A stretch of 64,000 nucleotides of DNA from Flavobacteriaceae bacterium LYZ1037 (GTDB lineage Bacteria; Bacteroidota; Bacteroidia; Flavobacteriales; Flavobacteriaceae). The DNA lies in the NCBI GenBank assembly GCA_003144015.1, contig QFWS01000005.1, positions 1-64,000 of the forward strand, written 5' to 3'. Below, in pieces: positions 18,590-26,157 of the stretch (positions within the stretch are counted from its first letter, which is position 1; each line of letters begins with the position of its first letter). Under the pieces are notes generated by a model, which did no database searches, was not told the DNA's origin, and saw nothing but the letters and a program-made list of their open reading frames with translations. A program made the position numbers and the translations under genes.

Positions 18590-19282
18590 TTAGTTCACAA
18601 CGCCACCAGTAATATAAAAAGCTGTTAAACTAATGGTATTAATAATTAAATGAGCCAATATAACTGGGAAAAACCTTCTTTTTGCAATTAAATAAATACT
18701 ACCAAAAATAAGCGCTATAAATGTAGTTGTAATGATTCCTGCGATTCCTTGGTAGATATGCAACATGCCAAATATTATGGCGTGAATTACCATAGCTGCT
18801 ATCCAACCAATTTTATTTTTACCAAATACATCAGTAAGGCGATTGAGTAGAAACCCTCGCATTAATAATTCCTCTCCTAAAGCAGCACCAATCCAAACAA
18901 CTGTTACAAGGTAAGTGATGAAGAGTATGGGGTTTCCAAGAAAAAACTGAAACCTATCGGCAACATCTGACGGTTTTTCCAATCCGAAGTGAGTAAGAAT
19001 TGGGTCTAAAATAAGTCCCATTAGGAGGAATACAATAATCACTGTTAAGAAAGCTAATCCGATACTAGTAAGCCACTCTCGTTTCCCTTTTGGTAAAACC
19101 AACCCCAAATCTCTCCAAGTGGTTTTTCTTCTCCTCATAAAAATAGTGGCTATAAAAATGGCAGACCATATTGCTATAGAACCAGCACCATTGATTTCAA
19201 AATAATCTGCAATCGATTTAATTGCAAGCATTATGGCTAATACACTAATAATCTCTAGTACGATGTTGACTTTATTTTTCAT
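18590..19282 (-). CDS. CPBP-family intramembrane glutamic endopeptidase
   Basis: 230 residues, about seven to eight membrane helices. The three family motifs are present: GEELLMRG with the Glu pair at 137-138 and Arg142, an FxxxH-like HAIIFGMLHIY, and AHLIIN near the end. This is the CAAX protease/bacteriocin-processing (Abi, Rce1-like) family, which cuts peptide bonds within the membrane; some members protect against self-made bacteriocins. It lies between the MBL enzyme and a small membrane protein in the TetR operon. The substrate is unknown. Confidence 0.9.
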   Translation of the reverse strand: MKNKVNIVLEIISVLAIMLAIKSIADYFEINGAGSIAIWSAIFIATIFMRRRKTTWRDLGLVLPKGKREWLTSIGLAFLTVIIVFLLMGLILDPILTHFGLEKPSDVADRFQFFLGNPILFITYLVTVVWIGAALGEELLMRGFLLNRLTDVFGKNKIGWIAAMVIHAIIFGMLHIYQGIAGIITTTFIALIFGSIYLIAKRRFFPVILAHLIINTISLTAFYITGGVVN

Positions 19283-19348
19283 GCTTGATGATTGATTATG
19301 CGTTTTTTGAAGATGTAATAATGTTACGACGGTAAGTTTTGATGCTTG

Positions 19349-20509
19349 TTACTTTCTTTTTGCTGTTAAACGTTCTTTTCCATTAAAGAAAACAAATTGT
19401 GTATTGGTGGCATCAAAGGTTAAATACTTATTTGGAAATTGTCCTTTTATATGGAATTTGGTTTCTAAAATCGGGACAATTTCATACATGTAATTGCCTT
19501 CACTTCGTAAAATCAATGTGCCGTTTTGAAGAATAATTTCATCAACTTGACCATTTTCATATTGATAAATACCTTCATAATTTTTTAAGGCATTAGCGTT
19601 AAGCTCAATGGTATCAACAAAATCAACAGCTATTGTTTTGTCTATGGTACGTTGGATGTTTTGTTTAGACACATCCTTACCATCATTAAAAACCATACTC
19701 AATTGTTGTATTTGTGCATCATCAGCAATGGCATCAGAATTTTTCCCTTCACTGTGAAGTTGTTTGATTCTGCTCATCCATTTTACTGAGCTTTCTCTAT
19801 ATGTAGTAAGTTCATTTTTGGTGACGGTCAAATTTCCGTGAGCTGGTACTATAGCAGTAGTTGCATCTCCAAGAGCCAATGCTTTGTCAATGATACTTAA
19901 ATGCCCTTTACTGCCACCACCATAATAAAAATGTGGAAAGGAATTGGTCATATAGGTATCTCCCATGAATACAACATTATTGCTTTTAAAGTGCACCAAA
20001 ACGTCATCAAAAGTATGTGCAACAGTATGGTAAATTTCTATTGTTTCATTACCCAAATTCAATGTATAAGTGTCTTTAAAAGTAACATCGTAAGTTGCAT
20101 TTGTATATTTAGTATTTTCCTGTGAAATAATGGTTGCTCCTAAATCCTTAAAAAACGTATTTGCACCACTATGATCCATATGATGATGGGTGTTAATGAC
20201 ATATGTAACAGGTTTTTCAGACAGTTGTTTTATGGCGTTCAACAATTGTTCTTGATTGTTGTTTCCTGTCATTGGGTCAACTAAAAGAATCTCCTTCTCG
20301 CCAATATAAACGCCAACATTGGTGTTATAATTTGGATTTTTTAGGATGTATAAATTGTCTGTTATTTTTTGTTGGATAAAATCTGAATGCTTTGTAGTCT
20401 TACTTTCAGTTTGTGTTGTTTTGTTGGTTTCCTTTTTTGTTTTAGCTTCTGTACATGAGCTATTAAGGATTATAAAAATAGTTAATGAAAGAGTTTTAAG
20501 GTATTTCAT
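19349..20509 (-). CDS. Metallo-beta-lactamase-fold hydrolase, lipoprotein
   Basis: 386 residues. Signal peptide with lipobox NSSC (Cys19) and a Thr/Lys-rich linker. The MBL fold carries HHHMDH at 108-113, then HTVAHTFDD and GDTYMTN for the remaining zinc ligands, with PAHGN for the last His. After residue 300 a small beta-rich domain follows (YEGIYQYENGQVDEIILQNG), like the lipocalin-type tails found on flavobacterial hydrolases. Membrane-bound, probably facing the periplasm. True beta-lactamase activity is not implied, and the substrate is unknown. Confidence 0.88.
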   Translation of the reverse strand: MKYLKTLSLTIFIILNSSCTEAKTKKETNKTTQTESKTTKHSDFIQQKITDNLYILKNPNYNTNVGVYIGEKEILLVDPMTGNNNQEQLLNAIKQLSEKPVTYVINTHHHMDHSGANTFFKDLGATIISQENTKYTNATYDVTFKDTYTLNLGNETIEIYHTVAHTFDDVLVHFKSNNVVFMGDTYMTNSFPHFYYGGGSKGHLSIIDKALALGDATTAIVPAHGNLTVTKNELTTYRESSVKWMSRIKQLHSEGKNSDAIADDAQIQQLSMVFNDGKDVSKQNIQRTIDKTIAVDFVDTIELNANALKNYEGIYQYENGQVDEIILQNGTLILRSEGNYMYEIVPILETKFHIKGQFPNKYLTFDATNTQFVFFNGKERLTAKRK

Positions 20510-20547
20510 AGGTTTCTAGTTTTTAATAATAGTAATGATGTATTTCT

Positions 20548-20970
20548 TTATGCTGTAAATATGATGCTATAGGATAATAAGTAACATATTAGAGTAATAA
20601 ATGCTCCAATAAAAGGTACATTAAACCAATATTTCTTTCCAAGCCAAACATAAAATCCAGCTATTAATATATTCAAAAGGAAAAAGAAATGGTCTGATTG
20701 TAAAACATCAAAATACTTGAAGGCTATATATAGATTTATAATGCCAAAAAACAGCACTCCCATACTATGACTTGCATTAAAGCCAATCCATGCTTTCCAC
20801 ATGGTAGTGCGTTTAGTTAATATTGGGTAAGACGACTTCATTTCTGCAATAACATTTTGGTTTCTTGAAGAAAACTTATTGGTAAAGAATGTATAGGTTA
20901 AATGAATGCCTCCTAAAATAAAAAAAATTAAAGCGCCTATAAGCCATAAATACTGTGCAATAATTGTCAT
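20548..20970 (-). CDS. Four-helix membrane protein of unknown function
   Basis: 140 residues with four hydrophobic helices (about 6-26, 56-80, 92-110, 116-138). Similar at its start and in its second helix to the protein at 18182-18565. It follows the TetR gene by 11 bases, and TetR regulators commonly control the gene directly behind them, so this may be the main target. The function is not known. Confidence 0.7.
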   Translation of the reverse strand: MTIIAQYLWLIGALIFFILGGIHLTYTFFTNKFSSRNQNVIAEMKSSYPILTKRTTMWKAWIGFNASHSMGVLFFGIINLYIAFKYFDVLQSDHFFFLLNILIAGFYVWLGKKYWFNVPFIGAFITLICYLLSYSIIFTA

Positions 20971-20981
20971 GGTTTTTTATT

Positions 20982-21533
20982 TTATATGTCAATAATTTGT
21001 TCAATCTCTTTTTTTACTTCTGTCATATATTTACTATCCAGTTCTTTATAGCGCGTCATTTCATAAAAACCGATTAAATGCTTGTAGAGCAACGATGCTT
21101 TAATCTTTGCCTCTTTGTCCTTATAGCCATTTTCTTTCAACAATTCTTTTACATACTCAATTCTTTGATTATCAACATCGTCAATGATTTTTGAAATCAT
21201 TTTGTCCTTAACAGCGTATCTTTTTAGGTAAAAAACAAAGTCTAAATACGGCATCTTGCTATAGGTTATCTCTATGAGTGTATTTAATTTTTGGGACGCA
21301 TTATCTTCGGCACTTGTGATTTCAATGATTTTTTTCGTTTTGTTTTCTACCCAATAGTTAACCATCTGCCTTATAAATTCCTTTTTGGTCTTAAAATGCC
21401 AATAAAAACTGGATTTATTACAGTTTAGGTTTTTAGCCATATTTTCAACCACTATGCCAGAAATTCCTTTTTCAGAAAACAATTTATAGCCAAGCTTTAA
21501 CCAATCTTTTTTTTGTGCAACTATTTTAGGCAT
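20982..21533 (-). CDS. TetR-family transcriptional regulator
   Basis: 183 residues. The N-terminal helix-turn-helix is in KLGYKLFSEKGISGIVVENM, and the recognition helix in NCNKSSFYWHFKTKKEFIRQM is the standard TetR signature. The C-terminal ligand-binding half is helical and does not reveal the inducer. It is the first gene of a leftward operon reaching to 17559 (gaps 11, 38, 66, 24 and 11 bases). Two palindromic sites flank the -7 box in front of it, which fits self-repression. Confidence 0.9.
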   Translation of the reverse strand: MPKIVAQKKDWLKLGYKLFSEKGISGIVVENMAKNLNCNKSSFYWHFKTKKEFIRQMVNYWVENKTKKIIEITSAEDNASQKLNTLIEITYSKMPYLDFVFYLKRYAVKDKMISKIIDDVDNQRIEYVKELLKENGYKDKEAKIKASLLYKHLIGFYEMTRYKELDSKYMTEVKKEIEQIIDI

Positions 21534-21540
21534 CTTATTA

Positions 21541-21591
21541 GACGTTAACGTTTAGTAAGCAAATGTAAATTATTTATTGAACGTAACCGTT
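21541..21591 (-). promoter_or_regulatory. TetR operon promoter with two operator-like palindromes
   Basis: On the minus strand TACATTTG (21560-21567) matches the -7 box exactly, 26 bases before the TetR start. It is flanked by two sites of the form xACG-N4-CGTTTA on the plus strand: GACGTTAACGTT at 21541-21552, whose inner 10 bases are a perfect palindrome, and AACGTAACCGTT at 21580-21591. Their centres are 39 bases apart. One site overlaps the likely -33 region and the other lies just downstream of the likely transcript start, as expected for a repressor. Confidence 0.6.
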
Positions 21592-21704
21592 TATAAAAAT
21601 GTTAATATTTTTATAATTCTAATTGTTTCCACCATCATATTCTGATTTTAATTTATACAATCTATAAGTGTTGAAAGAAGAAAAACTTGAAATAATAAAT
21701 GAAC

Positions 21705-21838
21705 GACCTCATAAAATTTTGGTAAAACAGGAGTTTAAATTATTGCTTAACACATCAATTATTTAAATCTGCAAGTTGATGTGGCTGGTTAGTGAGCGTC
21801 CAAATTTTAGGCTATCCAAATACAATGATCCTATGGAT
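21705..21838 (+). repeat. Diverged flanking repeat A, left copy
   Basis: GACCTCATAAAATTTTGG at 21705-21722 is identical to 27494-27511. The block GAGCGT...TTTTAGGCTAT...ATCC...GGAT at 21794-21838 matches 27531-27575 with only a few substitutions. The copies are in the same orientation and lie on either side of the ietAS-like genes. This is part of the 417-base gap 21534-21950, which otherwise holds only the TetR promoter and AT-rich sequence. Confidence 0.65.
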
Positions 21839-21950
21839 ACAACACATATTAATCAACTAAACATTCTACCCAAGGCATTTTAAGAAACCTTTAATAACAC
21901 AGTCCCTGTCTTTTTAGTAACTTAGAGTAACACAAACAACTCCAAATCAA

Positions 21951-22745
21951 ATGCCTAAGCAAAAAGGAATTATAAAAATCCATGGGACTTTAAACGGGAT
22001 CTGTTATTATCCACTTCATGGAGTGTATCTGTCTCGTGTTGCAACAGGGCCTTCCAGAAAACGCATCCTTACAGACCCAGCCTTTGCAAATGTAAAAGCA
22101 AACAACCAGGAGTTTGGTATGGCATCCAAACTCTCAAAAGCCATTAGAACAGGCTTGTCAGAAACAGCAAAAAACTTTCAGGACACCTATATGGCAAGTC
22201 GCTTATCGGGTGTGTGTCGTAAAATCATTCAAAAGGGGAGTGGTACTCTAGGAAAAAGGGAAGCCCATATAGCAAATTACCCTCAGGCACTAATAGGTTT
22301 TCAGCTCAACAAACAGGTTGTTTTCAATCAAGTATATACAGCAAAAACAATAGTTACAAGTCATAACAACAGACGTATAATAACCATAAACATACCTAAA
22401 AGCAGTGTTTTTCACCTTAAAAAACAGCCAAAAAATGCCACACATTTTCAGCTAATTGGGGCACTTAGTTTGGTATCAAAGTACAAATATTCGCCAAACA
22501 AAAAAACATACCATCCCATGTCTCTAAAACAAAACGCGATTGGTATTAGTAAAAAAACAGCCCCATTATTATGTAAAATAGAACATACAAACCTGCAAAT
22601 CCAACTCCAGACACCTATAATAACACAGCTTCAAACAAATGTGTCTCTAACAGTTTGGCTCGGCATTCAGTATCTAAAACTTGAAGGTTCGGAATATTAT
22701 ACCTATAAAAGCCATAAAGCCATGCAGTGTATCGGCATGATTTAA
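21951..22745 (+). CDS. Protein of unknown function, family found across Bacteroidota
   Basis: 264 residues, no signal peptide or membrane helix. The start KGIIKIHGTLNGICYYPLHG, then SRKRILTDPAFANVKANN and QEFGMASKLSKAIRTGL, resembles a Bacteroidota family I know by its KGTLDDLTFYK...DPAFxRTRENxxEFG pattern, to which no function has been assigned. The middle and C-terminal parts are beta-rich with many Thr/Gln/Lys. Codons are richer in C than in neighbouring genes (for example ccc, acc, cag), a sign of transfer. A GC-richer foldable region begins at its stop codon. It sits inside the repeat A to repeat B stretch that has no gene in the right-hand copy. Confidence 0.7.
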   Translation: MPKQKGIIKIHGTLNGICYYPLHGVYLSRVATGPSRKRILTDPAFANVKANNQEFGMASKLSKAIRTGLSETAKNFQDTYMASRLSGVCRKIIQKGSGTLGKREAHIANYPQALIGFQLNKQVVFNQVYTAKTIVTSHNNRRIITINIPKSSVFHLKKQPKNATHFQLIGALSLVSKYKYSPNKKTYHPMSLKQNAIGISKKTAPLLCKIEHTNLQIQLQTPIITQLQTNVSLTVWLGIQYLKLEGSEYYTYKSHKAMQCIGMI

Positions 22746-22860
22746 CCCAGCATAAACAAAAGCTTTCTTAAGGGTTCACCCGTAGTAACTCCGGGGTAAA
22801 GCCATGTCTGCTTCGGGTTAAAGTCGGGGAAACCTCGAGTGAAAACCGTAGCATACTAAG
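22742..22860 (+). ncRNA. Candidate structured RNA or 3' element
   Basis: About half of the bases at 22771-22850 are G or C, well above the surroundings. TTAACCC (22742-22748, overlapping the stop codon) can pair with GGGTTAA (22815-22821). Inside lie ACCCG...CGGGGT and AAGC...GCTT pairings, and behind it TCGGGG-AAA-CCTCGA (22824-22838) forms a six-pair hairpin with one G-U. There is no T-run, so it is not a simple terminator. I do not recognise a known RNA family. It could be an RNA gene, a 3' stabiliser or a mobile-element end. Confidence 0.35.
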
Positions 22861-23061
22861 AATAATTAGGGAATTCATCTTAATTATAATAAATATGATA
22901 AGAAGGTTTTTCAAATCTATCCTCAAAGTGTTTGTTCATAATGTTTCAATGACGTTTTGTTTATTAAAAGAAATTTTATAATTCTCCTTAAAATTCCAAA
23001 TCCACGAGAATCGCGTATTTAAAAAATTATGGATGATTGTATGGAATAATCAAATGAATAC

Positions 23062-23107
23062 TCTGGGATATTTTACATAGTATAGAATTATAGCTATCAA
23101 ATAAACC
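23062..23107 (+). repeat. Diverged flanking repeat B, left copy
   Basis: The stretch TCTGGGATATTTTACATA, then ATTATAGCTATCAAAT and TAAACC, is matched at 28247-28297 in the same orientation. Together with repeat A the order A-B is kept on both sides of the ietAS-like genes. Confidence 0.6.
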
Positions 23108-23378
23108 GACAAGTTAATTAGCCGTAATTTCTTTTAACATAATTGTTGACGATATAGACCTAAAAGACTATATCTGCAATTATGCTAAAATAGCAGAGCT
23201 ATACACCAATTTGCTACTTAAACAAATTGTACTATAATGTCATTGCGTTATGTAACTTGAGCTTTGGTAAAAAGCGAAAGTTAAATACTTCTTAATCTTT
23301 ATTTTTTTCTAGACAAATGTTTCTTCCGCAATGTTAATGGAACACTCTTTTTACGAAGCGACGATAGGAGCGTAGTGG

Positions 23379-23393
23379 AATGTGTGTGGAATG
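23379..23393. repeat. 15-base dispersed repeat, copy 2
   Basis: AATGTGTGTGGAATG is identical to 17522-17536. Here it follows a GAAGCGACGATAGGAGCG segment typical of short palindromic repeats and lies 18 bases beyond the last gene of the leftward operon. Confidence 0.45.
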
Positions 23394-23411
23394 GATGAAT
23401 TAAGAAATTAA

Positions 23412-23657
23412 TTAAAACTTCTTATCTTTTACTGATCTAGGATCATTTCCAGGCTTAACTGTGTCGCTATCTCGAATTGGACCACCATTAGGCTTATGAA
23501 TCCTAACTTCGCCACCACCATTGTTCTTTGAAAACTGCTTTGCGATTTTTTCAGCTTCTCTCTGAGTTCCTGCTTTTGCAGAAGCTCTCTGACCACCTTC
23601 TTTTTGAACATTCCAATTTTTTTGTCCCTTCTTTTGGGTAACATGATAATTTGCCAT
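23412..23657 (-). CDS. DUF2188 small protein, third gene of the ietAS-like operon
   Basis: 81 residues from ATG 23657. A longer reading from 23690 would overlap the protease gene. The sequence has the DUF2188 pattern: NYHVTQKKGQKNWNVQKEGG, then QRASAKAGTQREAEKIAKQF (the A..T..EA...A motif) and GGGEVRIHKPNGGPIRDSDT. The C-terminus is rich in Lys and Asp. DUF2188 is a small alpha/beta fold with no settled role, found in many short bacterial proteins. It starts 16 bases behind the protease stop, so it is probably co-transcribed. It may be an accessory or merely a passenger. Confidence 0.85.
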   Translation of the reverse strand: MANYHVTQKKGQKNWNVQKEGGQRASAKAGTQREAEKIAKQFSKNNGGGEVRIHKPNGGPIRDSDTVKPGNDPRSVKDKKF

Positions 23658-23673
23658 TTTTCTATTTTTAATA

Positions 23674-26154
23674 TTAAACTCTTGGTACAACTCTTGTTGC
23701 TGTTTTTATATCTACCGTATTAACGCCTAATGACTGTAACGTCTGTCTCATATCATTAAATACAGGTTCTTTTTTATTTGGGTCTGAAATAGTTAAGATT
23801 GCTGTGAAAGGTATTCCGTTCTGAGGAATTCGTGCACCATCTCTAGCTAAATATTCTACATCTAATGACCAATCTGTGGTTGGTCCGACTCCTTTTGGAA
23901 AAGTCTTTTCATAAACTTTAACTGGACTCCATTTAAATGAATGTTGGATTTGATCTTTTTCATACAAACTACTATTTCCATTCTCAGGTGTATAAATAGC
24001 CTTAAGTCTTCCTTTATAATTACCATTTTTATCTTGTTGGCGAAGAAATCCATCTATATTGACTCTGACGAACTCAGTTCCATATTTATAATCAAAATTT
24101 GGTGTGCTCACAATAGTGAGTTTGGCTTGACCTGTGCATTTACCGTCTTTAACTAAGCTTGATGGCCATGAAAATCTAAAACTCATTTTATGCCTATTTA
24201 TAATTCTATTTGCAAAAACTAATGTTATAGCTGACGGATCACCTTCCAAAATTGTTTCTGAGCCACTTGGAACTCCAAAACCTATCAAATCTTTAGCAAC
24301 GCTCCTTAATTTTTTATCTTGAAGGGAAGATGGTAATATTGCATGGTGAATTGCAAGTCCAATTAATGTTTCTCTTGAAACAGATCCTTCAATTTCATTG
24401 TCAATACTTGCTATAGTTTTCCCTACATTCGGAGCTGCATAACTTGTTCCACAACCATCTATAATTTTACCACTTGAATTCAAAGAGAATAATCCGTGTC
24501 CACTATTAGGGTCTTTGGTTCCTGATCCGCCTATATGAGCCAAATCTGGTTTTAATCCAGCTTTCAGTCCAGGACCTCTACAACTATAATTACTAAGTGC
24601 ATAAGGTACTGTGCCTTGAACACCTGGAGGATTTAAAGCAGTCACGCTAATATTTCTACTGCTTTCTGCTGGCGTTTTAATTGTATCATCTCTTGTACTT
24701 GCTAGTATCTTTAATGCTTCAAAATGGTCTTCTGGCCATTCTTTTCTTGTAGCAGTTGCTATCGTATTACCTGCTGACATAATAAATATTATGTCGTTTT
24801 CATCAGCAATTCTATCTAATATTTGAGCAGGAAGACTGTAACCTGATGTACTTGCGTGTTCTTCAAAATTTAAACTGAAGTTGAAAACCCTTACACCAGT
24901 TTCATCTTTTAGCACTTTAACAGCATCTTCAAGCTCATTAAAGAATTCTAAAGGTTTGGTATAATATGCTGAGTATTTTCCTGTTTTTGGAAGTAGGTCA
25001 AGATCAATTATTTTGCAACCGTCTGCTTCTTTACAAATATCATTACCATTTAAAGCTTGACCTATAATAGTAAGACCTGCAATAAAAGTTCCGTGATCTT
25101 CATCTTTGTCAGATGGACTTAATAATCCCCAACGTGCTTCAATCCAATCTCCATAAACATCAGATACTCCGCCATCTACAATACATATTTTTGGATAAAC
25201 CTGCGTTTGGTTGATTTCTGGGATTTTAAAATCGTTACCTATTTTTGAAGAAATAGTCGAATTACTTTTAGTTACAAGAGGTGGTAAATTTATTTTTTTT
25301 ACTAAAGGATGCTCACCCAAAAACTTTAAGAGATTAGTATGACGGTCAATGCTTAAATCGATTTCATTTTGTTCTAATTTACCAGCAGAAGACGATGAAG
25401 AACTAAGTTTAATAATCGGAGAATCTTCAGTTTTCTCTAATTTTATTCCATAAATATATGCAGACTCTAATCCTTCAAAAAATCTAGAAGCATATAATCC
25501 ATTTCCGAACTCTTTCAATCCTTCAATAAAACTTTTAAACAGTAATAATTTATAATTAGGCAAAGTATCCCAATCTTTTTTTGGAGGCGGAGAATCAAAT
25601 AATTCTACGACATAAGCTCCACCAGATCGTGGGTTCTTTAACCAATCCAATCCTTGTTTTATAGAAAATTTTCTTTTATCACTTTCAGTATAAGGTAATA
25701 TTTCATCTATAGCACCGACTTCACTTCTATATACTGAAGGATTAACTTTTTGTTTTCCATTCACATCTTTATATCTCGTCTCTAATTCGGCTCTATCTAC
25801 TTTTAGATGAATCTTATCTATACTTTGAGGTGTTAATTCCACGAATAGTTCACCCAAGTTCCCTGCTCCAATTACTGGCGCAACATCTTTCTTAAAAAGT
25901 TGAGAAGTAGGACGATGAGATTTTGCTAAAGCTGATTGTCTTAATACAACTTTTGCATACGAAACTGGCGCAAATTTATTTTTGATTTGAGCTGATTTTA
26001 TATTATCAAGTTGATCATGAATGTTTTTTTTATGACCCACGAACTCAAGATCACTTCCTTCAAAAAAATCTTTATTTGAGCCTCCTGGATTTCTATCCCA
26101 AGCTTGTATGAAATCATTAGTATTTAGAATAACTTGTACAGGACTATTTGACAT
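23674..26154 (-). CDS. ietS: Subtilisin-like (S8) serine peptidase, IetS-type anti-phage effector
   Basis: 826 residues, no signal peptide, so cytoplasmic. The N-terminal 310 residues are a non-catalytic domain. The S8 domain follows, with Asp327 in CIVDGGVSD, His354 in EDHGTFIAGL, Asn463 in IMSAGN and Ser571 in GCGTSYAAP, so the triad and oxyanion Asn are complete. A beta-rich C-terminal part of about 200 residues follows. A cytoplasmic subtilase directly behind an AAA ATPase gene (3 bases apart) is the arrangement of the ietAS anti-phage system. The assignment rests on architecture and motifs. It may degrade host or phage proteins when phage infection is sensed. Confidence 0.85.
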   Translation of the reverse strand: MSNSPVQVILNTNDFIQAWDRNPGGSNKDFFEGSDLEFVGHKKNIHDQLDNIKSAQIKNKFAPVSYAKVVLRQSALAKSHRPTSQLFKKDVAPVIGAGNLGELFVELTPQSIDKIHLKVDRAELETRYKDVNGKQKVNPSVYRSEVGAIDEILPYTESDKRKFSIKQGLDWLKNPRSGGAYVVELFDSPPPKKDWDTLPNYKLLLFKSFIEGLKEFGNGLYASRFFEGLESAYIYGIKLEKTEDSPIIKLSSSSSSAGKLEQNEIDLSIDRHTNLLKFLGEHPLVKKINLPPLVTKSNSTISSKIGNDFKIPEINQTQVYPKICIVDGGVSDVYGDWIEARWGLLSPSDKDEDHGTFIAGLTIIGQALNGNDICKEADGCKIIDLDLLPKTGKYSAYYTKPLEFFNELEDAVKVLKDETGVRVFNFSLNFEEHASTSGYSLPAQILDRIADENDIIFIMSAGNTIATATRKEWPEDHFEALKILASTRDDTIKTPAESSRNISVTALNPPGVQGTVPYALSNYSCRGPGLKAGLKPDLAHIGGSGTKDPNSGHGLFSLNSSGKIIDGCGTSYAAPNVGKTIASIDNEIEGSVSRETLIGLAIHHAILPSSLQDKKLRSVAKDLIGFGVPSGSETILEGDPSAITLVFANRIINRHKMSFRFSWPSSLVKDGKCTGQAKLTIVSTPNFDYKYGTEFVRVNIDGFLRQQDKNGNYKGRLKAIYTPENGNSSLYEKDQIQHSFKWSPVKVYEKTFPKGVGPTTDWSLDVEYLARDGARIPQNGIPFTAILTISDPNKKEPVFNDMRQTLQSLGVNTVDIKTATRVVPRV

Positions 26155-26157
26155 ATC

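Larger units (their letters stand above)
22861..23411. other. Intergenic, about 550 bases, with left copies of flanking repeats
   Basis: No gene is supported. TCTGGGATATTTTACATA at 23062-23079 and ATTATAGCTATCAAAT at 23087-23102 recur at 28247-28264 and 28272-28287. A 14-base ACGAxAATCGCGTA match (about 23002-23015) recurs near 27906-27919. A 40-codon frame at about 23120-23237 without a start or recognisable motif is taken as chance. Confidence 0.5.

Noticed and set aside
19349-20509. Acquired metallo-beta-lactamase resistance gene
   Set aside because: Lipoprotein with a lipocalin-like tail inside a chromosomal operon; MBL fold alone does not show drug hydrolysis.
22742-22860. Group II intron end, tRNA, RNase P or tmRNA
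   Set aside because: I could not find the domain V hairpin, a cloverleaf with a TTCRANY arm, or the conserved cores of those RNAs.
23120-23237. 40-codon frame reading VDDIDLKDYICNYAKI
   Set aside because: No start codon with context, no motif, within repeat B decay; likely chance.
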